Assembly (NCBI GenBank): GCA_033032175.1
Contig: CM065304.1
Span: forward strand, 4,774,001-4,838,000
Length of the DNA: 64,000 nucleotides
Direction of reading: 5' to 3'
DNA from: Saturnia japonica
Lineage: Eukaryota; Arthropoda; Insecta; Lepidoptera; Saturniidae
The position numbers and the translations under genes were made by a program. Positions 1 through 11,266 of the stretch are shown here, piece by piece (position 1 is the stretch's first letter; every line of letters starts with the position of its first letter). Under the pieces are notes generated by a model. The model was not told where the DNA came from, made no database searches, and saw nothing but the letters and a program-made list of their open reading frames with translations.

Positions 1-3000
1 CAGTTTTGTGAAATTTTGAGAATTGACTGAATCCAGCCCTATTTCATAAACACTTTTAAAGTGCGTTTATTTTCTTATCCTTTGAGATATTTTCAACATT
101 CAAAGCATTTCCTGCGGGTACAAACGATTGCACGACGATTCCTGTTTAAAGTTTGTGGAAATTTTGAAAATTGAGAAAATTCCATTTTACGAAAATTTCA
201 GGTGCGATTATTTTCTTTTCTTATGAGATATTCTCGAATGTCCAAGTTTTGCCTAGGGGTACAAACGATTGCACAACGATTCCCGTTTACAGTTTTGTGA
301 AATTTTGAGAATTGACTGAATCCAGCCCTATTTCATAAACACTTTTAAAGTGCGTTTATTTTCTTATCCTTTGAGATATTTTCAACATTCAAAGCATTTC
401 CTGCGGGTACAAACGATTGCACGACGATTCCTGTTTAAAGTTTGTTGAAATTTTGAAAATTGAAAAAATTCAATTTTACGAAAATTTCAGGAGCGATTAT
501 TTTCTTTTCTTTTGAGATATTCTCAAATGGCCAAGTTTTTCCTAGGGGTACAAACGATTGCACGGCGATTTCTATTTAAGAAATTGGCGAATTGTTGAAA
601 ATTGAGAAAATTCTATTCTACTTTTTGAAAATTTCAAATGCGGTTATTTTCTTTTCTATTTAGATATTCTCAAATTTCAAAGTGTTTTCTACGGGTACAA
701 ACGATTGCACGACGATCTCAGTACACTGTCTTTCTATATATTGTAAATTCAATATCTTATAATTTTGTTTTTTTTTAAAGTCCTGTAACTTTTTTGTGTT
801 TTAAGATAGGCAAAAATTAAAAGAGGTACAAACGTGTACAAGCTAAGTGGAATCTGAATCCGTTGGTATAATTTTGATAACTGAAAGTGGGGTGCGGGTC
901 AAATTTTGGAAATGCAATAACTTTTTTCAGTTTGGGTTAAAAACGAAGATGAAAAAGGTTCAAATGGGTACAAACGATTGCACGACGATTCCTGTTTAAA
1001 GTTTGTTGAAATTTTGGAAATTGAGAAAATTCAATTTTATGAAAATTTCAGGTGCGATTATTTTCTTTTCTTATGAGATATTCTCGAATGTCCAAGTTTT
1101 GCCTAGGGGTACAAACGATTGCACAACGATTCCCGTTTACAGTTTTGTGAAATTTTGAGAATTGACTTAATCCAGCCCTATTTCATAAACACTTTTAAAG
1201 TGCATTTATTTTCTTATCCTTTGAGATATTTTCGAGATTCAAAGCATTTCCTGCGGGTACAAACGATTGCACGACGATTCCTGTTTAAAGTTTGTGGAAA
1301 TTTTGAAAATTGAGAAAATTCCATTTTACGAAAATTTCAGGTGCGATTATTTTCTTTTCTTATGAGATATTCTCGAATGTCCAAGTTTTGCCTAGGGGTA
1401 CAAACGATTGCACAATGATTCCCGTTTACAGTTTTGTGAAATTTTGAGAATTGACTGAATCCAGCCCTATTTCATAAACACTTTTAAAGTGCGTTTATTT
1501 TCTTATCATTTGAGATATTTTCGAGATTCAAAGCATTTCCTGCGGGTACAAACGATTGCACGACGATTCCTATTTAAAGTTTGTTGAAATTTTATAAAAT
1601 TGAGAAAATTCAATTTTACGAAAATTTCAGGTGCGATTATTTTCTTTTCTTATTAGATATTCTCGAATGTCCAAGTTTTGCCTAGGGGTACAAACGATTG
1701 CACAATGATTCCCGTTTACAGTTTTGTGAAATTTTGAGAATTGACTGAATTCAGCCCTATTTCATAAACACTTTTAAAGTGCGTTTATTTTCTTATCCTT
1801 TGAGATATTTTCGAGATTCAAAGTATTTCCTGCGGGTACAAACGATTGCACGACGATTCCTGTTTAAAGTTTGTTAAAATTTAGAAAATTGAGAAAATTC
1901 AATTTTACGAAAATTTCAGGTGCGATTATTTTCTTTTCTTTTGAGATATTCTCAAATGTCCATGTAATTCCTAGAGGTACAAACGATTGCACGACGATTT
2001 CTATTTAAGAAATTGGCGAATTGTTGAAAATTGAGAAAATTCTATTCTACTATATGAAAATTTCAAATGCGGTTATTTTCTTTTCTATTGAGATATTCTC
2101 AAATTTCAAAGTGTTTTCTAGGGGTACAAACGATTGCACGACGGACTCAGTACACAGACTTTCTATATATTGTAAATTAAATCTCTTATAATTTTGATTT
2201 TTTTTAAAGTCCTGTAACTTTTTTGTGTTTTAAGATAGGCAAAAATTAAAAGAGGTACAAACGTGTGCAAGCTAAGTGGAATCTGAATCCGTTGGTATAA
2301 TTTTGATAACTCAAAGTGGGGTGCGGGTCAAATTTTGGAAATGCAATAACTTTTTTCAGTTTGGGTTAAAAACGAAAATGAGAAAGGTTCAAATGGGTAC
2401 AAACGATTGCACGACAATTCTTGTTTAAAGATAGGCGAAATTTTGAAAATTAAGAAAATTCATCTGTATGAAAAATTTCAGGTGCATTTATTTTCTTTTC
2501 TAATGTGATATTCTCAATGTTCAAAGTGTTTTCTAGGGGTATAAACGATTGCACGACGACTTTTATTTAGATTTTTACGAAATGTTTAGAATTGACTAAA
2601 TTCAGCACTTTTCACAAATATTTTTAAAGTGCGTTTATTTTCTTATTTTTTGGAATATTTTAATTATTGAAAGCGTTTCCTGAAGGCAAAAACTATTGCA
2701 CGACAAACGCCGTTTACAGATTTTCTATATTTTGTAAAATAAGCCTGTTATAATTTTCTTAATTTTGAACACCCTGTAACTTTTTTGGCTTTGGAGATAA
2801 ACAAAAATTAAAGGAGGTACAAACGTGTACAAGCAATTTAGAATCAGAATCCGTTAGCATAATTTTGATATCTCAAAGTGGGGTGCTGGTCAAATTTTGA
2901 AAACGCAATAACTTTTTTCAGTTTGAGGTACAAACGAAAATGAAAGTGGTACAAACGGGTACAAACGAAGCACTAACGAATGGTAACATCAAATTATTTT

Positions 3001-3040
3001 TTTTGCAAAGTCGGGTGCCAGGTTCACATAGGTCAATAAC
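1..3040. repeat. Complex satellite array with higher-order structure
   Basis: The motif GGTACAAACGATTGCACGAC recurs roughly every 141-148 bases (for example near 116, 257, 405, 546, 693, 966, 1111, 1255, 1396, 1543, 1686, 1836, 1975 and 2123). Two alternating monomer types make a ~289-bp dimer. A divergent block starting near 717 (CTCAGTACAC) recurs near 2146, so there is a higher-order unit of about 1429 bp, and a decayed third copy of that block lies near 2700-2960. The window starts inside the array, so its left end is unknown. Small reading frames inside it are by-products of the repeat. I do not recognise the satellite family. Confidence 0.93.
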
Positions 3041-3049
3041 ATGCTATAA

Positions 3050-3220
3050 ATGCAAACAAATGCATTGAGTTTTGTTTTTCTGAGCGGCAACTTTAATAAA
3101 TGTGACTGGTATGTTGACTCGGGAGCCAGTAGAGCCAGTACACATATGACTACAAACAAAAGTTGGTTAACAAATAGGACGGATTCGTCAAGTTTAATTA
3201 GTTATACTTTTATATACTTT
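3050..3220 (+). pseudogene. Ty1/copia protease fragment
   Basis: The plus-strand frame reads WYVDSGAS followed by THMTTNKSWLTN. This is the Copia aspartic protease signature (W-x-x-D-S-G-A-S, then H-M-T and a conserved W). About three extra residues (RAS) sit between the DSGAS and THMT halves. Upstream, CDWYVD is preceded by satellite rather than a zinc knuckle, and no integrase or RT follows. It is a short relic sitting exactly at the satellite edge. The fuller Copia element at 57-61 kb has the same motif as WILDSGASNHMT. Confidence 0.8.
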
Positions 3221-3384
3221 TCATTGCACTTGCACGTAAACAGTGTCATAATATTCAGGCTATCTTAGGCCTAACCCCCTAAATAAAACCCTAGGGTCTT
3301 AGAGTGTTTATAATCCTGATGAGTTAATTCTAAGGGATAATTATCCTAGTAGTTTGTACTATCCACTTACATATTGTATTACAG

Positions 3385-3563
3385 CATGCGTATGTGATGA
3401 TTTCGGCATGGAGCGTTGTGCGATGAATGCGCGCCGGACCATTGGGCAGCGGACTCGGCAGCGGTCGCGGATGTACGCCCTGCGACTGCGACTGTGCCCT
3501 CGCGTCTGAATCAACCCAGTGTGATCAGTGTGTTCAGTGTGATCACGATAACGGACAGTGCAG
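3385..3563 (+). pseudogene. Laminin-type EGF domain exon remnant
   Basis: A GC-rich block (acceptor ATTACAG, donor CAG|GTAATT) encodes pieces of a laminin EGF-like (LE) module, but in three frames. The first is CVCDDFGMERC, the second CAPDHW, the third GCTPCDCDCALASESTQCDQ ending GQCR. So there are two frameshifts in about 180 bases. The donor joins in phase to the exon at 5210 to give GQCR-CAKGVTGEHC, the canonical LE cysteine spacing, which supports both the exon and its boundary. LE modules are extracellular basement-membrane domains of laminin chains. The subunit is not certain. It lies on the opposite strand from the laminin alpha exons at 7-17 kb. Confidence 0.7.
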
Positions 3564-3584
3564 GTAATTTATTATATTAAAGCA

Positions 3585-4745
3585 CTAGCTGTGCTCCCGG
3601 ATATTTCATTGCCTTTTTTGTAGGTTTTCTTAACAACTACTATTATGTAGTACATCAGTTTCACATATCTCTCATGGTTTATTCAGCGTAGGCCATTTAA
3701 GCGCTCGAATTGATTTACCATGTGCAGTTTTTTTGTTATTTGCGTGGAACCCTAATTCTTTTCCTAAATTAAAGTAGCTCGAGTTACTTCTTATAACATC
3801 AGCTATCTGACAATGAAAGTCCTGTGAAAATCGGTCCAACCGTTTCGGAGAGTACCCAGTACAAATAGACATACAGATAAAAAAATAATGTTTTTTATAT
3901 GTATCGTATATACTTTCATATGCATTTAGTGAAAAGCTGTTATTCTGACATTACAAACGAATACTTCAATTTTATTAATTGTATAGATTAAAATGAAATA
4001 AGTTGTATTAGATTCTTCCAAGATATATAATACGGACGGAAAATAACGATTTATATACCTGATAAAATACATAGAATGGTTGACTTCATACAAAACTTTT
4101 TAAATTTAAAACGACTTCTTTTATCAATCGGTGTGTATCCGGTTTGAATTATATTGTAGCGGAATTTGTTTCGGCATGCCAGCTGTCTTAGAAAATATTT
4201 TTCTATGTTTGCGTTTTCTATTAGGACAGAATATATTTTACAACGTCAATAGTTTCTATACACCTCAATAGATGGCGCATATTAAAAATGGATCGCACTA
4301 TTGTCATGTTAAGCGATTATTACAACAGTCTACAGGTTGACGAAGGTGGCATCATTAAAATCCTATTTGTTGATATTTTTGGAGCGTACCAATTTATTTA
4401 TTTAAATTGGTAGCTGTATACACATACACTAGTTAGCACTGAGACACTCTCAAGTTTCAGATCGTAATTAGAGGTGTTTATTATTTTATTTAGGGTTGTG
4501 TTTTGATATTCCTAATCCTATACCATTATTAAATTTGTAATGACAAAATAACAGTTTTTTACTAAATGCATATGAAAGTTATATACGATACCTATAACAC
4601 ACAGCACATTTTTTAAATTTTTGTTTGTGTGTTTGTTCCGAGTAATATCTGAATCAGTTGGACCGATTTTGACGAGACTTTCATTGGTAGATAGCTGATT
4701 TTATAGGTAGTAACTTAGGCTACTTTTATTTTAGAAAAATAATGA
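3585..4745 (+). mobile_element. Fold-back/TIR element, copy 1
   Basis: The left end begins CTAGCTGTGCTCCCGG, resembling the inverted form of the right end seen at 27240-27278 (CCGCGGGCACAGCTA). The left arm (about 3600-4010) includes AATCGGTCCAACCGTTTCGG. An inverted version of that arm (TCCGAGTAATATCTGAATC..GGACCGATTTTGAC) lies at about 4500-4745, around a middle region shared with 25600-25950. It lies within the intron between the two plus-strand laminin exon remnants. No transposase is encoded. This is a non-autonomous element; the superfamily is not determined. Confidence 0.65.
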
Positions 4746-4776
4746 CACTTGAATTTTATTAATTGTATAAATTAAA

Positions 4777-4925
4777 CAAAGCCCGATTAATGGCAATAGG
4801 CTCGCTCCCTATCACATAGGATTTAAAACATACTCGGTGAACTGTGGGTGTACATTAGTACACCTCTGCCTAACCCTTCGGGGAATATAGGCGTGATGGT
4901 ATGTTTATGGTATGTATGTATTAAA
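4777..4925 (+). mobile_element. Metulj-like SINE tail
   Basis: GCCCGATTAATGGCAATAGG, then a run through ACACCTCTGCCTAACCCTTC to GGCGTGATGGTATG. I recognise this as the body of the lepidopteran Metulj-type SINE. Homologous tails occur at 8940-9050, 9113-9310 and 18228-18280. The tRNA-related head is missing from this copy. Confidence 0.75.
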
Positions 4926-4954
4926 CAAGCGAAAAAATAATACTTGACCCAATT

Positions 4955-5040
4955 ATGCCCCAGTGGTAGCGTGTACGGACTCCGCGTCTATCGACGTGAG
5001 TTCGAATCCCTGCAAACTGAGCTTTCGATGAAGAAAAACT
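4955..5040 (+). mobile_element. tRNA-derived SINE head
   Basis: TGCCCCAGTGGTAGCG resembles a Pol III A box and GAGTTCGAATCC a B box, with about 35 bases between, the spacing of a tRNA gene. The acceptor stem does not pair convincingly and the sequence runs on into non-tRNA DNA. I therefore read it as a SINE promoter region rather than a functional tRNA gene. Confidence 0.55.
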
Positions 5041-5209
5041 TCTTCGTTTATGACCCGATTTGGATGATTCTTTTTATGTTTGATAAGGAACTTCAACTTC
5101 GAAGATAACACAAAAGGGTACTCTTCAAAATCATTGAAGCTGGTTTTCGTTTTTGTTAAAAATTATCTTGTTTTGAAATGTTTTAGTAAATTCGTTTTTA
5201 TTCATTATA

Positions 5210-5275
5210 GATGCGCCAAGGGTGTCACCGGGGAACATTGTAATCACCTAATCACACAGCATGATTCCTAAGTTC
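5210..5275 (+). pseudogene. Laminin-type EGF domain exon remnant, second half
   Basis: After the acceptor CATTATAG, the frame CAKGVTGEHCNHL completes an LE module: C-x-x-G-V-T-G-x-x-C. Joined to the exon at 3385-3563 it restores G-Q-C-R-C-A-K-G-V-T-G-E-H-C in a phase-2 splice. The expected next cysteine is replaced (NHL) and a stop follows 11 codons after the last cysteine. The module is therefore cut short or the exon border has decayed. The 1.6-kb intron between the two pieces is filled with a fold-back element and SINE pieces. Confidence 0.65.
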
Positions 5276-5464
5276 AGTGTTCATGTAACAACGAATATTG
5301 TATAAGACAAAACGCATACTGCATGTGTATACATAAATAAACCTTTTGGTTTATTTGGTTTTGGTTAAACTCTGAAATTGTCATTGTCTATTCTGAGCGA
5401 CTGACAGCTCCTGCCAATTAGTTTATGATTGTACTGTTATATTAAGGACTTGTAAACTGTTGAC

Positions 5465-5586
5465 AGGCGCGTAGGCGGAGGTAGCATTAGCAGTCGTCGC
5501 GGCCGGGAGCAAGGCCATGCAGGACAAGCAGGGAACGGACGGCTCTGGTATCGGGAGCTCACTACATATCACCGAAGCTCGTAAAA
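5465..5586 (+). other. GC-rich island, possible exon remnant
   Basis: A block much richer in G and C than its surroundings, preceded by TGTTGACAG and followed by CTC|GTAAAA, so it has the look of an exon. One frame reads AEVALAVVAAGSKAMQDKQG and on, but a stop lies just before it. I recognise no domain. It follows the two laminin-type exon remnants on the same strand and could belong to the same broken gene. Confidence 0.3.
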
Positions 5587-7049
5587 CATTTCCTGCACTA
5601 ACATTGACTTATTATGTACTACATAAATCTTATATTAAGTAAGCAATTCTTGTATATTCTATTTCGTAAGACAAAAAAATACAATAATAACTTAATTTTA
5701 AATATCTCTTAAAATCAAATACCCTATGATATATGTGCACAACTTTCATAGTTAAAAAGTATTGTATGGACGATGAAAATCTAACAATTAAATAGAAAGA
5801 AATAATATATATTAAGTGAGTGAATTTTTATATTTAGAAAGACTGGTGAAAAATATTTAATTGATTTATCGTAAACGGTTCGATGAAACTTTGTATTTAG
5901 ATAATGTTTTACATTCCAAGTATATACTTAGGTACATACTATACTTAGTAGGATATTATCTACCTAGATGGGTGTTTTTTTTTTAAAGACATCTAGCAAA
6001 TCCAGGTCGCCCAGTACATTATTATATACATACTCAATGGTCACCAGTGGTGGTGACATAATACATGATGTCAAAAATGGAAGATGAGGAAGTTACGATT
6101 TACCATTGACATTCTACTACCAGTTAAGTAGGTATGTGAAACATTCTGGGGTATTTAAAAAATATAGATGGGGAGATAACATTGCAATTAAAAAAGTTTA
6201 TTATGTTTCATTGTAACTAGGTAAAGGACTTGCGTTCATTAAAGAAATTAGTCATTTTTAGATAAATAAAGATTGTTTCTTTATAAAAAAACATACTTTG
6301 TACTTGTTAGAGATTAGTATAACAAAGTTTATATTTATTTTATTTTAAAACATTTTATATATATAAACAAATTGATAAAGGTTTGCGGTTCGCGTTGGGC
6401 ACGCATCACGCAAAAACGACAGATAGATTTTGTATTTTTTTTTTTGTTTTACTCCTTAGATATTTGGTCCTTAACTAAAAATAAGTTATCACGATATATT
6501 CATATACAATCATTCTTTAGTCCACGGGAGGAGATCCGCGGGAACAGCTAGTACTTAATAAAAATGCACGATNNNNNNNNNNNNNNNNNNNNNNNNNNNN
6601 NNNNNNNNNNNNNNNNNNNNNNNNNNNNNNNNNNNNNNNNNNNNNNNNNNNNNNNNNNNNNNNNNNNNNNNNAAAAGTATATAATATAAAAACGTAGGTT
6701 CATGTAAAAGGATAGAATGCGTTTTTATACCCTCAGAGTAAAGCGGCATATAATGTATTGCTCTCGTTTATTGTGTTTTTAAAATAGTGATGTCACTAAT
6801 CAGTATTGATTGTAAAATCGTATAGATACTATACTTATAGGAGAGATTTTTTGAAAAAAAAACATTGGAGTGTTCATATATGTGAAACCCGAATAAGAGC
6901 GACAAAATCGCATCTCTCGTGGACCAACCAAAGCGTTCTCAAAAATGACGAGACGAATCTAATTAGTGTGTAATAAATAGGTGCCTCAGCGGAACTCCGC
7001 TAGACCGTCTATAAGATATGTTAAATAGAAGTGATAGAAGAATACACAC
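5587..7049. other. AT-rich non-coding stretch with assembly gap
   Basis: No gene is visible. A 100-N gap lies at 6573-6672. Just before it, AGTCCACGGGAGGAGATCCG and CGGGAACAGCTAGT resemble the right end of the fold-back family seen at 3585 and 24815. The segment around 5870-5930 (AAACGGTTCGATGAAACTTT) resembles a LINE tail also present near 50900 in a related orientation. Confidence 0.6.
6573..6672. other. Assembly gap of 100 N
   Basis: Exactly one hundred N characters. The even length suggests a scaffold gap of arbitrary size rather than a measured one. A reading frame running through it is meaningless. Confidence 0.99.
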
Positions 7050-7226
7050 CGTTGTCATCGGCAGGGTCGGCAGTTAGGAAAGCCGACGAGCGCTGCAAGT
7101 ACGAACGATAACATTCGGCTTGCACGGACACTGACCACCGCATATTTACGCAATCGAGCTCTGTCGAACCCGTTCAAATCACAGAGCGCTCAGCCGTTAT
7201 AGAGAACATGGCGTCGCGGCAAAAAC
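7050..7226 (-). pseudogene. Laminin alpha exon remnant (LE module), most 3' piece
   Basis: Minus-strand block with acceptor TAATTACAG and donor AACG|GTGTGT. Fragments in different frames spell a laminin EGF region: CRDAMFSITAE, then STELDCVN, then GQCPCKPNVIVRTCSA, then GFPNCRPCR. In laminin alpha chains these occur in this order after the globular L4-like domain. At least four frame changes fall within 177 bases, so the exon cannot encode a functional protein as written. It follows the exon at 9757-9838 in gene order, but the short linking segment expected between them is not found. Confidence 0.75.
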
Positions 7227-8939
7227 CTGTAATTTAATTAGTAAAATATTACTACTATTACTTTATATTGTTATGAATGAAAGAGCCTGAGATTTCGGCG
7301 AGCTACCAATCTCAACTTGAAAATCTGTCGCCAAACACCAATAGGCTTGTCTTCCACCAGGCTTAGCGTGCTTCCGTTTTGGGCCACATCGTCACTTACG
7401 ATAAGGTCAAATTGTGAACAAACGCTAAACTTATGAAAAATAAAAATAATACAATTTAAAAAATACTAAATAATATCTGGAAATGTCTATAATTTTTCTC
7501 GACAGAGCTGTAAAGCGTGTCACACGCACACATTGAAACCTTATTTTTCCGGGCATTGTAAACAAACAAACATGTTCTAAATATAGCACGCCTCGAAACT
7601 TCTTCCCTCCTTTATTTTAAACGTTATCCATCTGTCAAGAGTCAATATCAAAACAACAATCGAAGTTTCGACCTCCTCATTGTTATCGCATGTAACAATA
7701 TCAATTTTTTTTACAATCATACAAAATCAATCGATCGTCTCTATTAATATTTTATCCTAGCTGTGGCCCACTTCGCTTACAATATGCTTTTAGGCTATTT
7801 TTTATACTCTGTGTAAAACTATCGTCTTTTTTATGAGGACTAAATTAATTTTTCAATTGATAATTTATATTGGTGAAATAATTTTTAAAATCGGCTCAGT
7901 ACTTTTTAGTTTTTGAGTATATCCATTAAAAACTAAAAATCAAATTTTTCCTCTTCATAATATTGGTCTACGTGTACGTATATTATGTGGGCGCGCCTGT
8001 TGAAGCGCCATCTATTGTTACAATTTATTACTTCAATAATGATAAGTAATCGATGTATTAATTTCATATTTCGTATTAAATTATTGTCAAATATTATTTA
8101 GACCGATGTTTTGAGACTGATATTTGATTAGTATTTACATCGTTCTTTTAAAAACGACGGTGAGAGCGCGCCCGATGCTACTTCCGGTGAACAGCTATAT
8201 TAATGTAAATTAATATTGACAAATAGTAAAATGAATAATGTTTTAATTACATAAGAATACATCGTAAAATATATTAGAGATTTATAGAAATTTGTATGGA
8301 CAATTTTTGGTATTGGTATTTAATTTATTTAATTTTATAATTATTAATATTATTATTATTTATCTAATTTATTTAATTTTTATTGGTACTAGTAATTTCT
8401 TTATATACAATTTTATGATTTAATGATGTAATCAATATCTCAATGTATTAATTATTGTGGCTCGTCATGAATTTATATTGTGAATATGTATTTAATCGTT
8501 CAAACTATTTGTATAAATAAAGTAGTCTTTATTTATTTGTATATTAATTTAACAAAATTACAAATAATACAGATTTATAGAACAATCCCAACATAAGCAC
8601 AGAAGCATTACGAAAAATAATAGATTAACTATTAACTTAGTTTCTTTTTTTTAAGGAAACAGTGCTGATGGTGGCGCCACCTTATCACATTCAACATTTC
8701 ATACACATATCATACAGATGTTACTTTGGTATTTCCGGCCACTAATAGTGCCGACTGGCTACCGCCCTCTGTCGGAAATAATAGTGAAATATATGAATCT
8801 GTTGTAAGTTTCCATTTAAATAATTATTATTGTGGAAATGTTCAAAATACATAGGACTGATATTTAAACGAATGTAAAATTAAAAGGTTGAATTATTAAT
8901 AACATAATAGCAATGATATTTACTATTTAATTACTATAA
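7227..8939. other. Intron-like non-coding DNA
   Basis: This lies between laminin remnants in the pseudogene. It is AT-rich with several short GC-richer patches (around 7990, 8160 and 8670-8770, for example GGTGGCGCCACC). I see no reading frame or element that I can name. Confidence 0.5.
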
Positions 8940-9310
8940 AAAACGCCCCCTATTACATGAGCCCTAAAAACCTACTCGGCGAACTGTAGGTGTACATTAG
9001 TACACCTCTACCTAACCATTCGGGAATACAGGCGTGATGGTATGTTTTATAATAACAATATTCTGAAGCAAACTTAATTATTCTATGCATTCATTTTATT
9101 ATATCTATGAGCGAGGTCCCGGGTTCGAATCCCAAGTCGAGCAAAGTGTTATTGGGTTTTTCCTATGAAATTTTCAGTAGTAGCTCGGAGCTTGGTTTCG
9201 TGCCCGATTAATGGCAATAGGCTAGCCCCCTATTACATGTGACCTAAAAACATACTTTAAGAATTGTGGGTGTACAGTACACCTCTGCCTAACCCTTCGG
9301 GGAATAAATC
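8940..9310 (+). mobile_element. Two Metulj-like SINE copies
   Basis: The first copy (about 8940-9050) is a tail only: CGCCCCCTATTACATGAGCC to CAGGCGTGATGGTATG. The second (about 9113-9310) keeps part of the tRNA-like head, with the B box GGTTCGAATCC in GGTCCCGGGTTCGAATCCC, then the linker GTGTTATTGGGTTTTTCC, then the shared tail ending TAACCCTTCGGGGAATAA. Both lie in an intron of the laminin alpha pseudogene and are antisense to it. 9311-9756 beyond them holds nothing I can name. Confidence 0.75.
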
Positions 9311-9756
9311 CTGCTTTTAGCGGACTATAGGAATAATGTTTGTTAATCGTAATTAGCATTAAATAATTGTTTTCGAGCTATGTATTGTAAAGTAAATGTT
9401 TATTTACAGTTTAAAGATATATTTGAGGAATTGCTTTGTATTGATTTCACATAATTGTTATAAACAGAGTATATAGTTGACATGTAGGTTTCAGATATAA
9501 AAGCTGTTGATTTGGAAATAGTGGGGCATTACCGTTTAGTATTTCGGTTTAGCGATTCCGTTCTGTAGTTTCCGTTGTACTTGTTTTGGTTAAAATTAAT
9601 CTTTTTCGCGAAAACACTGGCTTGGCTCTGACATATACTACGGACATAAAAGTTCATCATTTTTAACAATTACTATTGCAAGTTTTACCTGTTTCGCTCG
9701 AATTCATATAGTATTAGCTTAAAGCGCATTTCTCAATAAACTCATGTTTACAAATT

Positions 9757-9838
9757 AGCCTCCGTCAATGCTATCGACGTAGTCCGGTGATGCAACAACG
9801 AGTACGTAATCCAACCACAGACCCTTGCTCGCGTTACC
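9757..9838 (-). pseudogene. Laminin alpha exon remnant (WLDYVLVV segment)
   Basis: After acceptor TATTTTCAG the frame reads GNASKGLWLDYVLVVASPDY, matching the conserved laminin alpha segment around W-L-D-Y-(V/I)-L-V-V-P. The preceding exon (10730-10888) ends TTTAAG in phase 0, so the junction reads FITFK-GNAS without a break. The frame then hits a TAA after DSIDGG, and no strong donor is seen. The 3' border is lost or mutated. Confidence 0.75.
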
Positions 9839-10419
9839 CTGAAAATATACACCGTTAGTCCATATGTTCTATATTATATCATCACTGGAACAACTCATTC
9901 TGATAATCTTTATCACATTAACGGCCGATTTCAATAACCTATCAATGGATAGTTTTTCGTATCTACATAATATATATCCATATCATATAGCTTGGATAGA
10001 AAAGAGTGAAGCAATATCTGTTTTAAGTTAAAGATAGTACTAAATACAAATATGTACTAATAAGAGTTAGTAAGCTCAGATATATTATTGAAAACGGTTG
10101 TTAATGAACTATAATTAGATTAGACTATAATTTCCAAAGTTAGTTTGTTTGTTTGTCACTCAAACGACTTGGATGAAATTTGACAGAGACGGCGGTTTAA
10201 GACATGAGATACTTTTGATCATGTTGAAAAACTCGCCTGGTGGAAACACGTTATCTGATGCCCACTTAACCAATTCTCAAATTCTGAATCTGTTGCCAAG
10301 CACTTCTAAATAAAAATGTCGGTTTGAGTAAATTCTCTTTGGAGTTATTTCCGAAATTTTAAAATCTAATGGGATAAAAACCCATATCTCGAAAGTCATC
10401 AAAGATAGAGTGGCTTAAG

Positions 10420-10625
10420 GAAAAAAAGAGAGGTAGGGCACATTTATTTGTAGGTTTCTCTCTACTTGGGACAATCCGACTGGTGGAATATCTCCACCCT
10501 ACAGAAGATCGCACACAAATAACCTAGTGTTGTATTCGTGCGGTGAGTAAGGCTTCCAGAACTCCTTGAGGTAGAGGAGCGTCCATAAAAAACCCTGTAC
10601 ACGGCCCGTGACTTCATTGTCGTTG
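10420..10625. mobile_element. LINE/SINE-derived fragment
   Basis: TTCTCTCTACTTGGGACAAT through GGTGGAATATCTCC and GAGTAAGGCTTCCAGAACTC. This is a familiar dispersed lepidopteran repeat. A second, shorter copy is at 15405-15530 (ATATCTCTCTACTTAGG to GATTAGGGTTTCCGCATCTC). Both are fragments in introns of the laminin pseudogene. Family assignment is from memory. Confidence 0.5.
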
Positions 10626-10729
10626 TCTTGAAAATGTAACGACTTGCAGGCCATCTATTTTAAGCTGGTTGTACTAAATTAGAACCTAAGGTTCGTAACT
10701 AGACAAAGAGCAAAAGATGTCTTCGTTAC

Positions 10730-10888
10730 CTTAAAAGTAATAATGAAGTTTTCATTGATAGGGAACACAGAACTGGTATCGACTCGTCTAAGCAGAACTC
10801 TGCATCCAGAGCTGGAAGGGCAATGCTGTATCGGTAATGTTGTTTCTTGTTGTGTCCCATCGATGGTGAACGTCGCATCTATAACGCT
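10730..10888 (-). pseudogene. Laminin alpha exon remnant (L4-like domain, late part)
   Basis: Frame SVIDATFTIDGTQQETTLP, then CPSSSGCRVLLRRVD and NENFIITFK, ending at donor TTTAAG|GTAACG. The acceptor is GCAGAG, which keeps phase 0 with the previous exon (...VFLL). This is one of the exons without an internal frameshift. It corresponds to the part of the arthropod laminin alpha globular domain just before the WLDY segment. The neighbours on both sides are the matching exons in the correct order. Confidence 0.75.
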
Positions 10889-11266
10889 CTCTGCGAAATA
10901 AACACATTACTTATTATTACTTTTTGATCATAGACTATTTTCTGTTTGACATTTACAGTATTCATAAACAATGAGTATTATATAAATCACTTGCTGTCAC
11001 TTTTCGTTGAGTGACAATATCAATATTTTGGGGGTCTAAGTTCAATGGCACTGGTCCTGTTAGGATTCGGAGTATTAATTAATTTTATTTAATATATTAG
11101 TATCAGATATTATAGATAAATTTTAGCTTTCTGCACTCCTTCTCCATATAAACTTTAACCATGCCAAATCTTACAGTCTTCCGTGCACGCAATACGCTTA
11201 AAAAGATACCGAAAGTATTTGCTTCACGTATTAATATATATAGATAAAAAAGTGGTTATGTGTACA

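Noticed and set aside
1119..1313. 64-codon frame in the satellite
   Set aside because: It follows the repeat monomer. The same frame is broken in neighbouring monomers, so it is not a gene.
4962..5016. Possible tRNA gene
   Set aside because: A- and B-box-like motifs are present, but acceptor and anticodon stems do not pair properly and it lies in SINE context.
6555..6749. Reading frame across the N gap
   Set aside because: More than half of it is N. It exists only because N codons are not stops.
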